Part shown: piece after piece, positions 54,326 through 63,187 of the stretch | Layout of the letters: every line of letters starts with the position of its first letter | Position numbering within the stretch: position 1 is the first letter of the stretch | Program-made: the position numbers and the translations under genes | Notes under the pieces: model-generated | What the model saw: only the letters and a program-made list of their open reading frames with translations | The model's database searches: none | What the model was told of the DNA's origin: nothing | Assembly (NCBI RefSeq): GCF_009189165.1 | Contig: NZ_CP045118.1 | Coordinates: forward strand, 372,001 to 436,000 | DNA: 64,000 bases | Direction of reading: 5' to 3' | Origin: Pseudomonas sp. SCB32 | Lineage (GTDB): Bacteria > Pseudomonadota > Gammaproteobacteria > Pseudomonadales > Pseudomonadaceae

Positions 54326-55471
54326 ATGGAATTCGAGAAGCTGTTGCGCCTCATGGTGGAAAAGGGTGCCTCCGACCTCTTCATCACGGCGGGCGTGCCG
54401 CCTTCGATGAAGGTCAACGGCAAGGTGCTGCCGGTGACCAAGACCGCGCTGTCGCCGGAGCAGACCCGTGAAACCGTGCTCTCGGTGATGAACGAGCAGC
54501 AGCGCCGCGAGTTCGCCGAGAACCACGAGTGCAACTTCGCCATCAGCGCCCGTGGCGTCGGCCGTTTCCGTGTCAGTGCCTTCTACCAGCGCAACCTGGT
54601 GGGCATGGTGCTGCGCCGCATCGAGACCAACATCCCGACCATCGAAGACCTCAAGCTGCCGGAAGTCCTCAAGAAGCTGGCGATGACCAAGCGTGGCCTG
54701 GTGATCTTCGTCGGTGCCACCGGTACCGGTAAGTCCACCTCGCTGGCGGCGATGATCGGCTACCGCAACAAGAACTCCACCGGCCACATCATCTCCATCG
54801 AAGACCCGATCGAATACATCCACCAGCACCAGGGTTGCATCGTCACCCAGCGCGAGGTGGGCTTGGATACCGATTCTTTCGAAGTGGCCCTGAAGAACAC
54901 CCTGCGCCAGGCGCCTGACGTGATCATGATCGGCGAGGTGCGCTCGCGCGAGACCATGGACCACGCGGTGGCCTTCGCCGAAACCGGCCACCTGTGCCTG
55001 GCGACCCTGCACGCCAACAACGCCAACCAGGCGCTGGAGCGGATCATCCACTTCTTCCCGGCCGACCGGCATGGCCAGGTGTGGATGGACCTGTCGCTCA
55101 ACCTCAAGGCCATCGTCGCCCAGCAGCTGGTGTCGACCCCGGACGGCAAGGGCCGCCGCGCGGTGATCGAGGTGCTGCTGAACACCCCGCTGGCCGCCGA
55201 CCTGATCCGCAAGGGCGAGGTGCACGAGCTCAAGCCGCTGATGAAACGCTCCACCGAGCAGGGGATGCAGACCTTCGACCAGGCGCTGTACCAGCTCTAC
55301 AGCCAGGGCGAGATCACCTACGAAGACGCACTGGCGTACGCCGACTCGGCCAACGACCTGCGCCTGATGATCAAGCTGGGTTCGGAAACCGATGCCGACC
55401 ACCTCTCCACCATGACCCAGGGGTTGACCCTGGAGATGAGCGACGACGACCCCAATCGCCGATTCCGCTGA
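54326..55471 (+). CDS. pilU: Type IV pilus accessory retraction ATPase PilU
   Basis: A 381-residue PilT paralogue. Walker A is GATGTGKST, and the Asp and His boxes (RQAPDVIMIGEVRSRETMDH) are conserved, but the AIRNLIRE motif of PilT is replaced (AADLIRKGEVHEL), as in PilU of P. aeruginosa. The ATG at 54326 gives MEFEKLLRLMVEKGASDLFI, the known N-terminus; a GTG at 54305 is less likely. It works with PilT in pilus retraction. Confidence 0.96.
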   Translation: MEFEKLLRLMVEKGASDLFITAGVPPSMKVNGKVLPVTKTALSPEQTRETVLSVMNEQQRREFAENHECNFAISARGVGRFRVSAFYQRNLVGMVLRRIETNIPTIEDLKLPEVLKKLAMTKRGLVIFVGATGTGKSTSLAAMIGYRNKNSTGHIISIEDPIEYIHQHQGCIVTQREVGLDTDSFEVALKNTLRQAPDVIMIGEVRSRETMDHAVAFAETGHLCLATLHANNANQALERIIHFFPADRHGQVWMDLSLNLKAIVAQQLVSTPDGKGRRAVIEVLLNTPLAADLIRKGEVHELKPLMKRSTEQGMQTFDQALYQLYSQGEITYEDALAYADSANDLRLMIKLGSETDADHLSTMTQGLTLEMSDDDPNRRFR

Positions 55472-55486
55472 TCGACGATGCCCGAG

Positions 55487-55509
55487 AAGCCCGCCTAGCG
55501 CGGGCTTTT
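55487..55509 (+). terminator. Rho-independent terminator of pilU
   Basis: An 8-bp stem AAGCCCGC / GCGGGCTT with loop CTAGC, ending in TTTT. Confidence 0.8.
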
Positions 55510-55549
55510 CGTTTATTCTGGGTGTACCGCAACAACACGGGAGAAAGGC

Positions 55550-55954
55550 ATGTCCGCCAACCCTGACACCCACAGCAAGGTCATTGGCTACCTGCTGTGG
55601 ATCTTTGGCTTCACCGGCTCACACCGCTTCTACTATGGTCGCCCCATCACCGGGACCATCTGGTTCTTCACCCTCGGCCTGTTCTTCATCGGCTGGATCA
55701 TCGACCTGTTCCTCATCCCCTCCATGGACGATGCGGCGGACCGCCGTTACCGCGCCGGCGGAGTGGACTACAACGTCGCCTGGATCCTGCTGACCTTCCT
55801 CGGCGTGTTCGGCGTGCACCGCATGTACATGGGCAAGTGGCTCACCGGCATCCTCTATCTGTGCACCGGCGGGCTGTTCTTCATCGGTGTGCTCTACGAC
55901 TTCTGGACCCTGAACAGCCAGATTTCCGAGCGCAACGGTCCGCAGCGCATCTGA
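55550..55954 (+). CDS. TM2 domain-containing protein (two TM2 units)
   Basis: A 134-residue membrane protein with two TM2 units, each a pair of helices with a central G-x-H-R-F/M-Y motif: GFTGSHRFYYGRPITGTIWF and GVFGVHRMYMGKWLTGILYL. The conserved DRF-like turn of TM2 appears as HRFY/HRMY. Function is unknown; TM2 proteins are found in many bacteria. It is separated from pilU by a terminator. Confidence 0.85.
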   Translation: MSANPDTHSKVIGYLLWIFGFTGSHRFYYGRPITGTIWFFTLGLFFIGWIIDLFLIPSMDDAADRRYRAGGVDYNVAWILLTFLGVFGVHRMYMGKWLTGILYLCTGGLFFIGVLYDFWTLNSQISERNGPQRI

Positions 55955-56272
55955 TTCCAGCGCGCTCTTGCGGCTTTGCCGCCGCGGGCCTGGCGCGACT
56001 CTGCGGCGGGTCCGACTCCGTATCCCCTGTAGGAGCGTGCCATGCCCGCGATCGCGCCCATGGGGCGCTCCTACAGGTAAAGGCCGTGCATACCTGTTGC
56101 GCTTGCAGGAGCGGACTCAATCCGCGACGGCCCGCCCCACGCCGGAGTCCGTGCCGGCACCGCCGTCTTTCGTCGCACCGCCTGGCGATCCCTTCGCCGC
56201 CCGCCTAAGGTCAGGAGGACAGTAGCAGGCGCCGCCGGGCGATCCCTGGGGCGCCAAGAAGGAGTGGCTGCC
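55955..56272. other. 318-bp intergenic region before the cystathionine genes
   Basis: No gene is visible. It contains a REP unit at 56027-56076, a partial REP (CAGGAGCGGACTCAATCCGC) near 56105, and the presumed promoter of the cystathionine beta-synthase gene. Confidence 0.6.
56027..56076. repeat. REP element, near-identical twin of 1457-1506
   Basis: Fifty bases from CTGTAGGAGC to GCTCCTACAG. It differs from the unit at 1457-1506 at a single position (GAGCGTGCC instead of GAGCGGGCC), although they are over 54 kb apart. Confidence 0.9.
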
Positions 56273-57646
56273 ATGAGCAACGAATCCCGTCCCGCGGTAC
56301 TCGACCTGATCGGCAATACCCCCATGGTCCGCGTCACGCGCTTCGATACCGGACCCTGCACCCTGTTCCTCAAGCTCGAATCGCAGAACCCCGGCGGCTC
56401 CATCAAGGACCGCATCGGCGTCGCCATGATCGAAACCGCCGAGCGACAAGGCCGGCTCAAGCCCGGCGGCGTGATAGTCGAAGCCACCGCCGGCAATACC
56501 GGGCTAGGGCTGGCGCTGGTCGGCCGCGCCAAGGGCTACCGGGTCGTGCTGGTGGTGCCGGACAAGATGTCCACCGAGAAGGTGCTGCACCTGCGGGCCA
56601 TGGGCGCCGAGGTGCACATCACCCGCTCCGATGTCGGCAAGGGGCACCCGGAGTACTACCAGGACGTCGCCGCGCGGCTGGCGAAGGAGCTGCCCGACGC
56701 CTTCTTCGCCGACCAGTTCAACAACCCGGCCAACCCCCTGGCCCACGAGACCGGCACCGGTCCGGAGATCTGGGCGCAGACCGGCCATGACCTCGACGCC
56801 GTGGTGGTCGGGGTCGGCTCCGCCGGTACCCTGACCGGACTGACCCGCTTCTTCCAGAAAGTCCAGCCGAAGCTGGAAATGGTCCTGGCCGATCCGGTGG
56901 GATCGATCATGGCCGAGTACTCTCGCTCCGGCACCATCGGTACGCCCGGCTCCTGGGCGGTGGAGGGCATCGGCGAAGACTTCGTGCCGTCGATCGCCGA
57001 CCTTTCCAGCGTGCGCCACGCCTACTCGATCAGCGACGAAGAAAGCTTCGCCACCGCCCGGGAGCTGTTGCGCAACGAAGGCATTGCCGCCGGTTCATCC
57101 ACCGGCACCCTGCTGGCCGCCGCGCTGCGCTTCTGCCGCGAGCAGACCGAACCCAAGCGCGTGGTCAGCCTGGTCTGTGACACCGGCACCCGCTACCTCT
57201 CGAAGATCTACAACGACCAGTGGATGACCGACCAGGGCCTGCTGCAGCGCAAGCGTTACGGCGACCTGCGCGACATCGTCGCGCGGCGCTTCGAGGAGGG
57301 CCGGGTGGTCAGCGTCGGCCCCGGCGACACCTTGCTCACCGCCTTCCAGCGCATGCGCCTGGCGGACGTCTCGCAGCTGCCGGTACTGGACGGCGGGCGG
57401 CTGGTGGGTGTCATCGACGAGTCGGACATTCTGATGGGCGTCCACGACGATCCCAGCCACTACCGCTGCGATGTTGCCAGCGCCATGAGTAATGCGCCCG
57501 AAACCCTTGCGCCCGGCGCCAGCCTGGCGGAGCTCGAGGCGGTGCTCGATCGCGGGCTGGTGGCGATCATCGCCGATGCCTCGGGCTTCCATGGCCTGAT
57601 TACCCGTTTCGATCTGCTCAACCATTTGCGGAGGACCCTCGCATGA
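56273..57646 (+). CDS. cbs: Cystathionine beta-synthase (PLP enzyme with C-terminal CBS domains)
   Basis: A 457-residue protein. The catalytic domain (residues ~1-320) has the PLP lysine in NPGGSIKDRIG (Lys45), the substrate loop EATAGNTGLGLAL and the phosphate cup VGVGSAGTLTGLTR; the C-terminal ~120 residues form a Bateman pair of CBS domains. There is no heme-binding N-terminal extension. It condenses homocysteine and serine. The ATG at 56273 follows AAGGAG. It is coupled to the downstream gamma-lyase (ATGA overlap), giving reverse transsulfuration from homocysteine to cysteine. Confidence 0.94.
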   Translation: MSNESRPAVLDLIGNTPMVRVTRFDTGPCTLFLKLESQNPGGSIKDRIGVAMIETAERQGRLKPGGVIVEATAGNTGLGLALVGRAKGYRVVLVVPDKMSTEKVLHLRAMGAEVHITRSDVGKGHPEYYQDVAARLAKELPDAFFADQFNNPANPLAHETGTGPEIWAQTGHDLDAVVVGVGSAGTLTGLTRFFQKVQPKLEMVLADPVGSIMAEYSRSGTIGTPGSWAVEGIGEDFVPSIADLSSVRHAYSISDEESFATARELLRNEGIAAGSSTGTLLAAALRFCREQTEPKRVVSLVCDTGTRYLSKIYNDQWMTDQGLLQRKRYGDLRDIVARRFEEGRVVSVGPGDTLLTAFQRMRLADVSQLPVLDGGRLVGVIDESDILMGVHDDPSHYRCDVASAMSNAPETLAPGASLAELEAVLDRGLVAIIADASGFHGLITRFDLLNHLRRTLA

Positions 57647-58812
57647 GCCAGCACCACGACCGCCTCGGTTTCGCCACCCGTGTGATCCATGCGGGCCAGG
57701 AGCCGGACCCGTCCACCGGGGCGATCATGCCGCCGATCTACGCCAACTCCACCTACCGCCAGGACAGCCCTGGCGTGCACAAGGGGCTGGACTACGGCCG
57801 CTCGCACAACCCCACGCGCTGGGCGCTGGAGCGCTGCGTGGCGGACCTGGAAGGCGGCACCAAGGCATTCGCCTTCGCCTCCGGTCTGGCGGCGATTTCG
57901 GCGGTGCTGGAGCTGCTCGACGCCGGCTCCCACGTCGTTTCCGGCAATGATCTCTACGGCGGCACCTTCCGCCTGTTCGAGCGGGTACGCCGCCGCAGCG
58001 CCGGGCATGACTTCCACTTCGCCGACCTGGCCCAGCCCGGCGCGCTGGAAGCGGCGCTCACCGACAAGACTCGCATGGTCTGGGTGGAAACCCCGAGCAA
58101 CCCGCTGCTGCGCCTGACCGATCTGGCCGCCATCGCCCGTACCTGCCGCGAGCGCGGCATCCTCTGCGTGGCCGACAACACTTTCGCCAGTCCCTATGTA
58201 CAGCGCCCGCTGGACCTGGGCTTCGACATCGTCGTGCACTCCACCACCAAGTATCTCAATGGCCATTCGGACGTGATCGGCGGCATCGCCATCGTCGGTG
58301 ACAACCCTGACCTCGCCGAACGCCTGGGCTTCCTGCAGAACTCGGTGGGCGCCATCGCCGGCCCGTTCGACGCCTTCCTCACCCTGCGCGGGGTGAAGAC
58401 CCTGGCTCTGCGCATGGAACGGCACTGCGCCAACGCCCTGGAGCTGGCCAAGTGGCTGGAGCAGCAGCCGCAGGTGAAGCGGGTCTATTACCCCGGTCTT
58501 GCCTCGCACCCGCAGCATGAACTGGCGCGCAAGCAGATGAAGGGCTTCGGCGGGATGATCTCGCTGGATCTGAATACCGACCTCGCCGGCTCGAAACGTT
58601 TCCTGGAGAACGTCCAACTGTTCGCCCTGGCGGAAAGCCTGGGTGGCGTGGAAAGTCTGATCGAGCACCCGGCGATCATGACCCACGCCAGCATCCCGGC
58701 GGAGAACCGCGCGGAGCTGGGCATCGGTGACTCGCTGATTCGGCTGTCGGTGGGGGTGGAGGACGTGGAGGACCTGCGCGCCGACCTGGCCAGGGCCCTG
58801 GCGACGATCTGA
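57643..58812 (+). CDS. Cystathionine gamma-lyase / gamma-synthase-family PLP enzyme
   Basis: A 389-residue Cys/Met-metabolism PLP enzyme. The PLP lysine lies in HSTTKYLNGHSDVIGG; the N-terminal TRVIHAGQEPDPSTGAIMPP and YSRSHNPTRWALE-like motifs (YGRSHNPTRWALERCVADLE) are typical. Paired with cystathionine beta-synthase it most likely acts as the gamma-lyase, splitting cystathionine to cysteine. A gamma-synthase activity is not excluded by sequence. The start overlaps the previous stop by four bases. Confidence 0.92.
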   Translation: MSQHHDRLGFATRVIHAGQEPDPSTGAIMPPIYANSTYRQDSPGVHKGLDYGRSHNPTRWALERCVADLEGGTKAFAFASGLAAISAVLELLDAGSHVVSGNDLYGGTFRLFERVRRRSAGHDFHFADLAQPGALEAALTDKTRMVWVETPSNPLLRLTDLAAIARTCRERGILCVADNTFASPYVQRPLDLGFDIVVHSTTKYLNGHSDVIGGIAIVGDNPDLAERLGFLQNSVGAIAGPFDAFLTLRGVKTLALRMERHCANALELAKWLEQQPQVKRVYYPGLASHPQHELARKQMKGFGGMISLDLNTDLAGSKRFLENVQLFALAESLGGVESLIEHPAIMTHASIPAENRAELGIGDSLIRLSVGVEDVEDLRADLARALATI

Positions 58813-58861
58813 CGCCCTGCGCCGACCCGCTTTCCGTAGAAGCCGCGCACGCCTGCGCCTT

Positions 58862-58943
58862 CGTAGGATGGTGTGGAGCGAAGCGATACCCATCATTTGC
58901 GGCACTGACAGCATGGGTATCGCTGCGCTCCACCCATCCTACG
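58862..58943. repeat. Extragenic palindrome (CGTAGGATGGGT type)
   Basis: An imperfect inverted repeat whose arms run CGTAGGATGGTGTGGAGCGA ... and ... GCGCTCCACCCATCCTACG, with ATACCCAT/ATGGGTAT in the inner part and a ~20-base loop. It is unrelated to the REP and 140-bp families above. Confidence 0.85.
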
Positions 58944-58970
58944 TCCGAGCTCCCTGCACGGGCGCTAAAG

Positions 58971-58998
58971 AAAAAGCCCGCCAATCGGCGGGCTTTTT
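58971..58998. terminator. Bidirectional rho-independent terminator
   Basis: A 12-bp perfect stem AAAAAGCCCGCC / GGCGGGCTTTTT with loop AATC between the convergent gamma-lyase and pyrC' genes; A- and T-runs serve both directions. Confidence 0.9.
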
Positions 58999-59015
58999 TA
59001 TGGAACAGTGCAGCG

Positions 59016-60287
59016 TTACACCGCGTGGACGATATGCCCGTCCACCAGGGTGCAGCGCACCACGCCCGGCAGGCAGTGGCCAAGGAACGGGCAGTTCTGG
59101 CCACGGGAGTGCCAGGTCTCGCCCGCCAGGGTCTGGCCGTCGGCTTCGAACAGCACCACGTCTGCCGCAGCACCCACCGCCAGCTTGCCGGCTGGCAGGC
59201 GCAAGGCGGCGGCCGGGCCGCTGGACAGACGCGCCAGCAGGGTCGGCAGGTCGAGCAGGCCGTCCTGCACCAGGGTCATGGCCAGCGGCAGCAGCAGTTC
59301 GACACTGCTGATGCCCGGGTCGGTGGCGGCGAACGGGGCGTTCTTCGCGTCCGGCTCGTGGGGCTGGTGGTGGCTGGCGATGGCCTGGATCACGCCACTC
59401 TTCACCGCTTCGCGCAGGGCGTCGCGGTCCTTGCGCGAGCGCAGCGGCGGCTGCACGTGGTACAGGCTGGAGAAGTCCGCCAGCGCCTCGTCGGTGAGGA
59501 TCAGCTGGTACAGCGCCACGTCGGCGGTGACCGGCAGGCCGCGGGCCTGGGCCTGGGCGATCAGCTCGACGCCACGGGCGCTGGTCAGCTGGCTGAAGTG
59601 CGCGCGCACGCCGGACTGTTCCACCAGCAGCAGGTTGCGCGCCAGGGCCACGGACTCGGCGGTTTCCGGGATGCCGGCCAGGCCGCGGAAGCTGGCAGTC
59701 GGGCCTTCGTGGGCGATACCGCCTTCGGCCAGGTCGTGGTCCTGGGAGGTGAAGATCACGGTCAGGTCGAAGGTTGCTGCGTATTCCAGCGAGCGCAGCA
59801 GCACGCGGTTGCTCGCCATCGGCGCCAGGCCGTTGGTGAAGGCCACGCAGCCGGCGTCGCGCAGGGCGACCAGCTCGGACAGCTGCTCGCCGCCCAGGCC
59901 CTTGGTCAGGGCGCCGATGGGGAAGACCTTGGCGTTGCCGGCCTCGCGGGCGCGGTCGAGGATCAGCTCGGCCACCGCCGAGGTGTCCAGCACCGGTTTG
60001 GTCTGCGGCGGGAAGCACAGGCTGGTGACGCCACCTGCAGCGGCGGCGCGGGTTTCGCTTTCGATGCTGCCCTTGCGGCTGTAGCCCGGCTCGCGCAGGG
60101 CAACGCTCAGGTCTACCAGGCCAGGCGCGGCGATCAGGCCGGCGGCGTCGATTTCCTGGGCGGCGTGGAAGTCGGCGGGGGCATCGCCGATGGCGATGAT
60201 GCGGCCGGCCTCGATGTGCAGGTCGCAGACCTTGTCCAGGCCGCTGGCCGGGTCGATCAGGTGGGCGCCACGAATACTGACGGTCAT
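59016..60287 (-). CDS. pyrC': Dihydroorotase-like protein, catalytically inactive (PyrC')
   Basis: A 423-residue amidohydrolase homologue, the length of PAO1 PyrC'. The zinc-binding DxHxHxR region of active dihydroorotases reads [15 protein letters not shown], so both histidines are missing and no zinc centre can form. As established for Pseudomonas, such proteins are structural partners of aspartate transcarbamoylase (PyrB) and do not catalyse the reaction. The gene overlaps pyrB by four bases (ATGA), which fits a fixed stoichiometry. Confidence 0.95.
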   Translation of the reverse strand: MTVSIRGAHLIDPASGLDKVCDLHIEAGRIIAIGDAPADFHAAQEIDAAGLIAAPGLVDLSVALREPGYSRKGSIESETRAAAAGGVTSLCFPPQTKPVLDTSAVAELILDRAREAGNAKVFPIGALTKGLGGEQLSELVALRDAGCVAFTNGLAPMASNRVLLRSLEYAATFDLTVIFTSQDHDLAEGGIAHEGPTASFRGLAGIPETAESVALARNLLLVEQSGVRAHFSQLTSARGVELIAQAQARGLPVTADVALYQLILTDEALADFSSLYHVQPPLRSRKDRDALREAVKSGVIQAIASHHQPHEPDAKNAPFAATDPGISSVELLLPLAMTLVQDGLLDLPTLLARLSSGPAAALRLPAGKLAVGAAADVVLFEADGQTLAGETWHSRGQNCPFLGHCLPGVVRCTLVDGHIVHAV

Positions 60288-61288
60288 TGCGCGTCCTCCT
60301 GTTCCAGCTGTCGTTGCGCGTTCTGGCCGCTCATGGCCATGGACAGCACGGCCATGCGGATGGCGATGCCGTAGGTGACCTGGTTGAGGATCACCGACTG
60401 TTCGCCGTCGGCCACGGCGGAGTCGATCTCCACGCCGCGGTTGATCGGGCCGGGGTGCATGACGATGGCATCGGGCTTGGCCAGCTTCAGGCGCTTCTGG
60501 GTCAGGCCGTAGAGCTTGAAGAACTCGCCTTCGCTGGGCAGCAGGCCGCCGGCCATGCGCTCGCGCTGCAGGCGCAGCATGATCACCACGTCGACGTCCT
60601 TCAGGCCCTCGTTGGCGTCGGTGAACACCTTTACCCCGTATTGCTCTTCCAGGCCCACCGGCAGCAGGGTGCGCGGGGCGATGACGCGGATGTCCGGGCA
60701 GCCCAGGGTTTTCAGCGCGAGCATGTCGGAGCGTGCCACCCGCGAGTGCAGGATGTCGCCGACGATGGCCACCGAGAGGTTCTCGAAGCTGCCCTTGTGG
60801 CGGCGGATGGTGAGCATGTCGAGCATGCCCTGGGTCGGGTGGCCGTGGCGGCCGTCGCCACCGTTGATTACGGCGACATTGGGGCTGACGTGTTCGGCGA
60901 TGAAGTGCGCGGCGCCCGAGTCGCTGTGGCGCACGACGAACATGTCGGCGGCCATGGCTTCCAGGTTGCGCAGGGTGTCGGTGAGCGTCTCGCCCTTGCT
61001 GGTCGAGGAAGTCGACACGTTCAGCGAGATGACGTCGGCGGACAGGCGCTGGGCGGCCAGTTCGAAGGTGGTGCGGGTGCGTGTGGAGTTCTCGAAGAAC
61101 ACGTTGCACACGGTCTTGCCGCGCAGCAGCGGGACTTTCTTCACCGCGCGGGCGCCGACTTCGAGGAAGGAGTCGGCGGTATCGAGGATTTCAGTCAGCA
61201 GTTCGCGGGACAACCCGTCGAGCGAGAGGAAGTGGCGCAGCTGGCCCAGGTCGTTGAGCTGCAGCGGGCGCTTGGCGTCGGTCGGCAT
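60284..61288 (-). CDS. pyrB: Aspartate carbamoyltransferase catalytic subunit PyrB
   Basis: A 334-residue enzyme for the committed step of pyrimidine synthesis. The carbamoyl-phosphate motif is [14 protein letters not shown], followed by [19 protein letters not shown] and [14 protein letters not shown]. In Pseudomonas it forms a dodecamer with the inactive PyrC'. It is 188 bp downstream of pyrR; that gap is largely filled by repeat copy C. Confidence 0.97.
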   Translation of the reverse strand: MPTDAKRPLQLNDLGQLRHFLSLDGLSRELLTEILDTADSFLEVGARAVKKVPLLRGKTVCNVFFENSTRTRTTFELAAQRLSADVISLNVSTSSTSKGETLTDTLRNLEAMAADMFVVRHSDSGAAHFIAEHVSPNVAVINGGDGRHGHPTQGMLDMLTIRRHKGSFENLSVAIVGDILHSRVARSDMLALKTLGCPDIRVIAPRTLLPVGLEEQYGVKVFTDANEGLKDVDVVIMLRLQRERMAGGLLPSEGEFFKLYGLTQKRLKLAKPDAIVMHPGPINRGVEIDSAVADGEQSVILNQVTYGIAIRMAVLSMAMSGQNAQRQLEQEDAQ

Positions 61289-61336
61289 GTGGCAGGCCCT
61301 GAAAGTAGGAGGTGGAGGTCCAGGCGCGCGGGGCTG

Positions 61337-61476
61337 GAACCTGTTTACGATCTGCTGCGCGTCGGCATAACGGCGTTGAAATCGCTCTCGGGATGCTCAT
61401 TTACTGCGTGTAAATTCCGCTCCCTCAACCGATTTCGCCTTGTTCTGCTCTAGCTCGCGAGATCGTAAGCAGGTTC
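61337..61476. repeat. Dispersed palindromic repeat, copy C
   Basis: A 140-bp element between pyrB and pyrR. The outer inverted repeats GAACCTGTTTACGATCT (61337-61353) and AGATCGTAAGCAGGTTC (61460-61476) pair in 16 of 17 positions. Its right end touches the pyrR stop codon (TAA on the minus strand, 61477-61479). The orientation of the interior is the same as in copies A and B, although the neighbouring gene points the other way. Confidence 0.88.
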
Positions 61477-61989
61477 TTACAGCGCGGAGCTGAGAAGCGT
61501 GCGCTCGAGGACGAGTGGTGCGGGACCGCGCAATTTTACCCGCTCGTTGGGGGCGAGCGACAGGGTTTCGCCGACCACATCCGGACGAATCGGCAGCTCA
61601 CGCTTGTTCAGGTCCACCAGGCAGACCAGCGTCACGCTGGCCGGGCGGCCGTAGTCGAACAGCTCGTTGAGCGCTGCGCGGATGGTCCGGCCGCTCATCA
61701 GCACGTCATCCACCAGCACCAGGTGCTGGCCGTCGATCTCGAAGGGCAGCTCCGACGGACGGACCTGCGGGTGCAAGCCGCTGCGGGTGAAATCGTCGCG
61801 ATAGAAGGAAACGTCGAGGATGCCGAGGATCTCATCGCTGCCCAGTTCCTTGAGCAGTGCCTGGGCGACCCAGATGCCGCCGGTGTGGATGCCGACGAAG
61901 CGCGGCGAGTCGATCCCGCGCTGCGCCAGGTAGTTGCGCAGGTCGGTGGCCATGCGGGGGAGGAGTTCGGCGGGGCTGGGCAGGGTCAT
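61477..61989 (-). CDS. pyrR: Bifunctional pyr operon regulator / uracil phosphoribosyltransferase PyrR
   Basis: A 170-residue phosphoribosyltransferase. The PRPP-binding loop is [20 protein letters not shown], and the N-terminal [14 protein letters not shown] is typical. In Pseudomonas PyrR is linked to control of pyrimidine genes; RNA attenuation as in Bacillus is not evident here. The start at 61989 gives [20 protein letters not shown]. Confidence 0.94.
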   Translation of the reverse strand: MTLPSPAELLPRMATDLRNYLAQRGIDSPRFVGIHTGGIWVAQALLKELGSDEILGILDVSFYRDDFTRSGLHPQVRPSELPFEIDGQHLVLVDDVLMSGRTIRAALNELFDYGRPASVTLVCLVDLNKRELPIRPDVVGETLSLAPNERVKLRGPAPLVLERTLLSSAL

Positions 61990-62107
61990 GACGTCTCCAG
62001 GTCGGATGGCGGGGCCGCCCGTCTTGAGCGGCCTTCGGTGCGGACCGTTCCGGGGCGGAGTGGTCCGGCAAGCATAGTGGCTTTCGCTCGCTTGGCGCTG
62101 CCTCAGG

Positions 62108-62542
62108 TCAAGCGGGGGCGTGCTCGGCCAGCCAGCCCTCCAGCAGCAGGGCGGCGGCCAGGGCGTCCACCGGACGCTCGCGGTAGCCGTCGCGCTGGCC
62201 CTGGGCCAGGCGTTCGCCCTTGGCGGCATAGGTGGTCAGGCGTTCGTCGTGGGTGTGCACCGGCAGGTTGTAGCGGCCGTGCAGGCGGCGGGCGAATTTC
62301 TCGGCGCGCTCGCTCATGTCGCTGGGGGTGCCGTCCATGTTCAGCGGCAGGCCGACGACGATGGCGTCGGGCTGCCATTCCTTGATCAGGGCTTCCACGC
62401 GGTTCCAGTCCGGCACACCGTTCTGCGCCTTGAGCACGCAGAGTTCGCGGGCCTGGCCGGTGATGGCCTGGCCGACGGCGACGCCGATCTGCTTGGTGCC
62501 GTAGTCGAAGCCCAGGAGCAGGCGCAGGGGTTTGCTCGACAT
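62108..62542 (-). CDS. ruvX: Holliday junction resolvase-like / pre-16S rRNA nuclease RuvX (YqgF)
   Basis: A 144-residue RNase H-fold protein. The first motif is [16 protein letters not shown], then [20 protein letters not shown] and the C-terminal [14 protein letters not shown]. coli YqgF matures the 5' end of 16S rRNA. Its start overlaps the yqgE stop by one base (TGATG), the conserved yqgE-ruvX pair. Confidence 0.95.
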   Translation of the reverse strand: MSSKPLRLLLGFDYGTKQIGVAVGQAITGQARELCVLKAQNGVPDWNRVEALIKEWQPDAIVVGLPLNMDGTPSDMSERAEKFARRLHGRYNLPVHTHDERLTTYAAKGERLAQGQRDGYRERPVDALAAALLLEGWLAEHAPA

Positions 62543-63111
62543 CAGGCGTGCCCGGCCTGGGCGGTGAGCAGGCTGAGGTTGATCCCCAGGCGCTCGGCGG
62601 CGGCGGACAGGCGCTGTTCGGCCGGAACCTCGAAGAGCACTGCCGGGTCGGCGGGGCAGGTCAGCCAGGCGTTGTCGGTGAGCTCCGCTTCCAGCTGGCC
62701 GGCATCCCAACCGGCGTAGCCGAGAGTGATCAGGTGCTGGGCGGGGCCGCTGCCGTCGGCGATGGCGAACAGCACGTCCTGGGAGGTGGACAGCGACAGC
62801 TCGCCCAGCTCCAGGGTGGCCTGGTAGCTGCGCCCGGCGGGGTGCAGGACGAAGCCGCGGTCGGTCTGCACCGGGCCGCCGTTATAGATGAGCGTGCCCT
62901 GGCAGCGCACGGGCGGCAGTTCGTCCGGGCGCAGCTGTTCGAGTACGTCGGCAAGGCTCAGGCCGCTGGGGCGGTTGATGATCAGTCCCATGGCACCCTG
63001 CTCGTTGTGCTCGACGATATAGGTGACGGTCTGGGCAAAGTTGGGGTCCGCCATGTGCGGCATGGCGATCAGGAAGTGGTGCTTGAGAGAGCTTGCGGCT
63101 GTGCTTTTCAT
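62542..63111 (-). CDS. algH: YqgE/AlgH family protein (DUF179)
   Basis: A 189-residue single-domain protein (KHHFLIAMPHMADPNFAQTV then HNEQGAMGLIINRPSGL), the length of P. aeruginosa AlgH. It was named as an alginate regulator; the biochemical role is not clear. It is coupled to ruvX. The start at 63111 matches the family. Confidence 0.94.
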   Translation of the reverse strand: MKSTAASSLKHHFLIAMPHMADPNFAQTVTYIVEHNEQGAMGLIINRPSGLSLADVLEQLRPDELPPVRCQGTLIYNGGPVQTDRGFVLHPAGRSYQATLELGELSLSTSQDVLFAIADGSGPAQHLITLGYAGWDAGQLEAELTDNAWLTCPADPAVLFEVPAEQRLSAAAERLGINLSLLTAQAGHA

Positions 63112-63187
63112 GCCTGCTAGTTTCAGGCCTGTGGTCTCGTGGGACAAGCCTTGAATACGCCACTGCGCGCCCTCAGGCACGACAGGT

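Noticed and set aside
61289..61476. PyrR-binding attenuator between pyrR and pyrB
   Set aside because: The palindromic sequence there is the dispersed repeat also found after thiG and pilT, so it is not a pyrimidine-specific leader.
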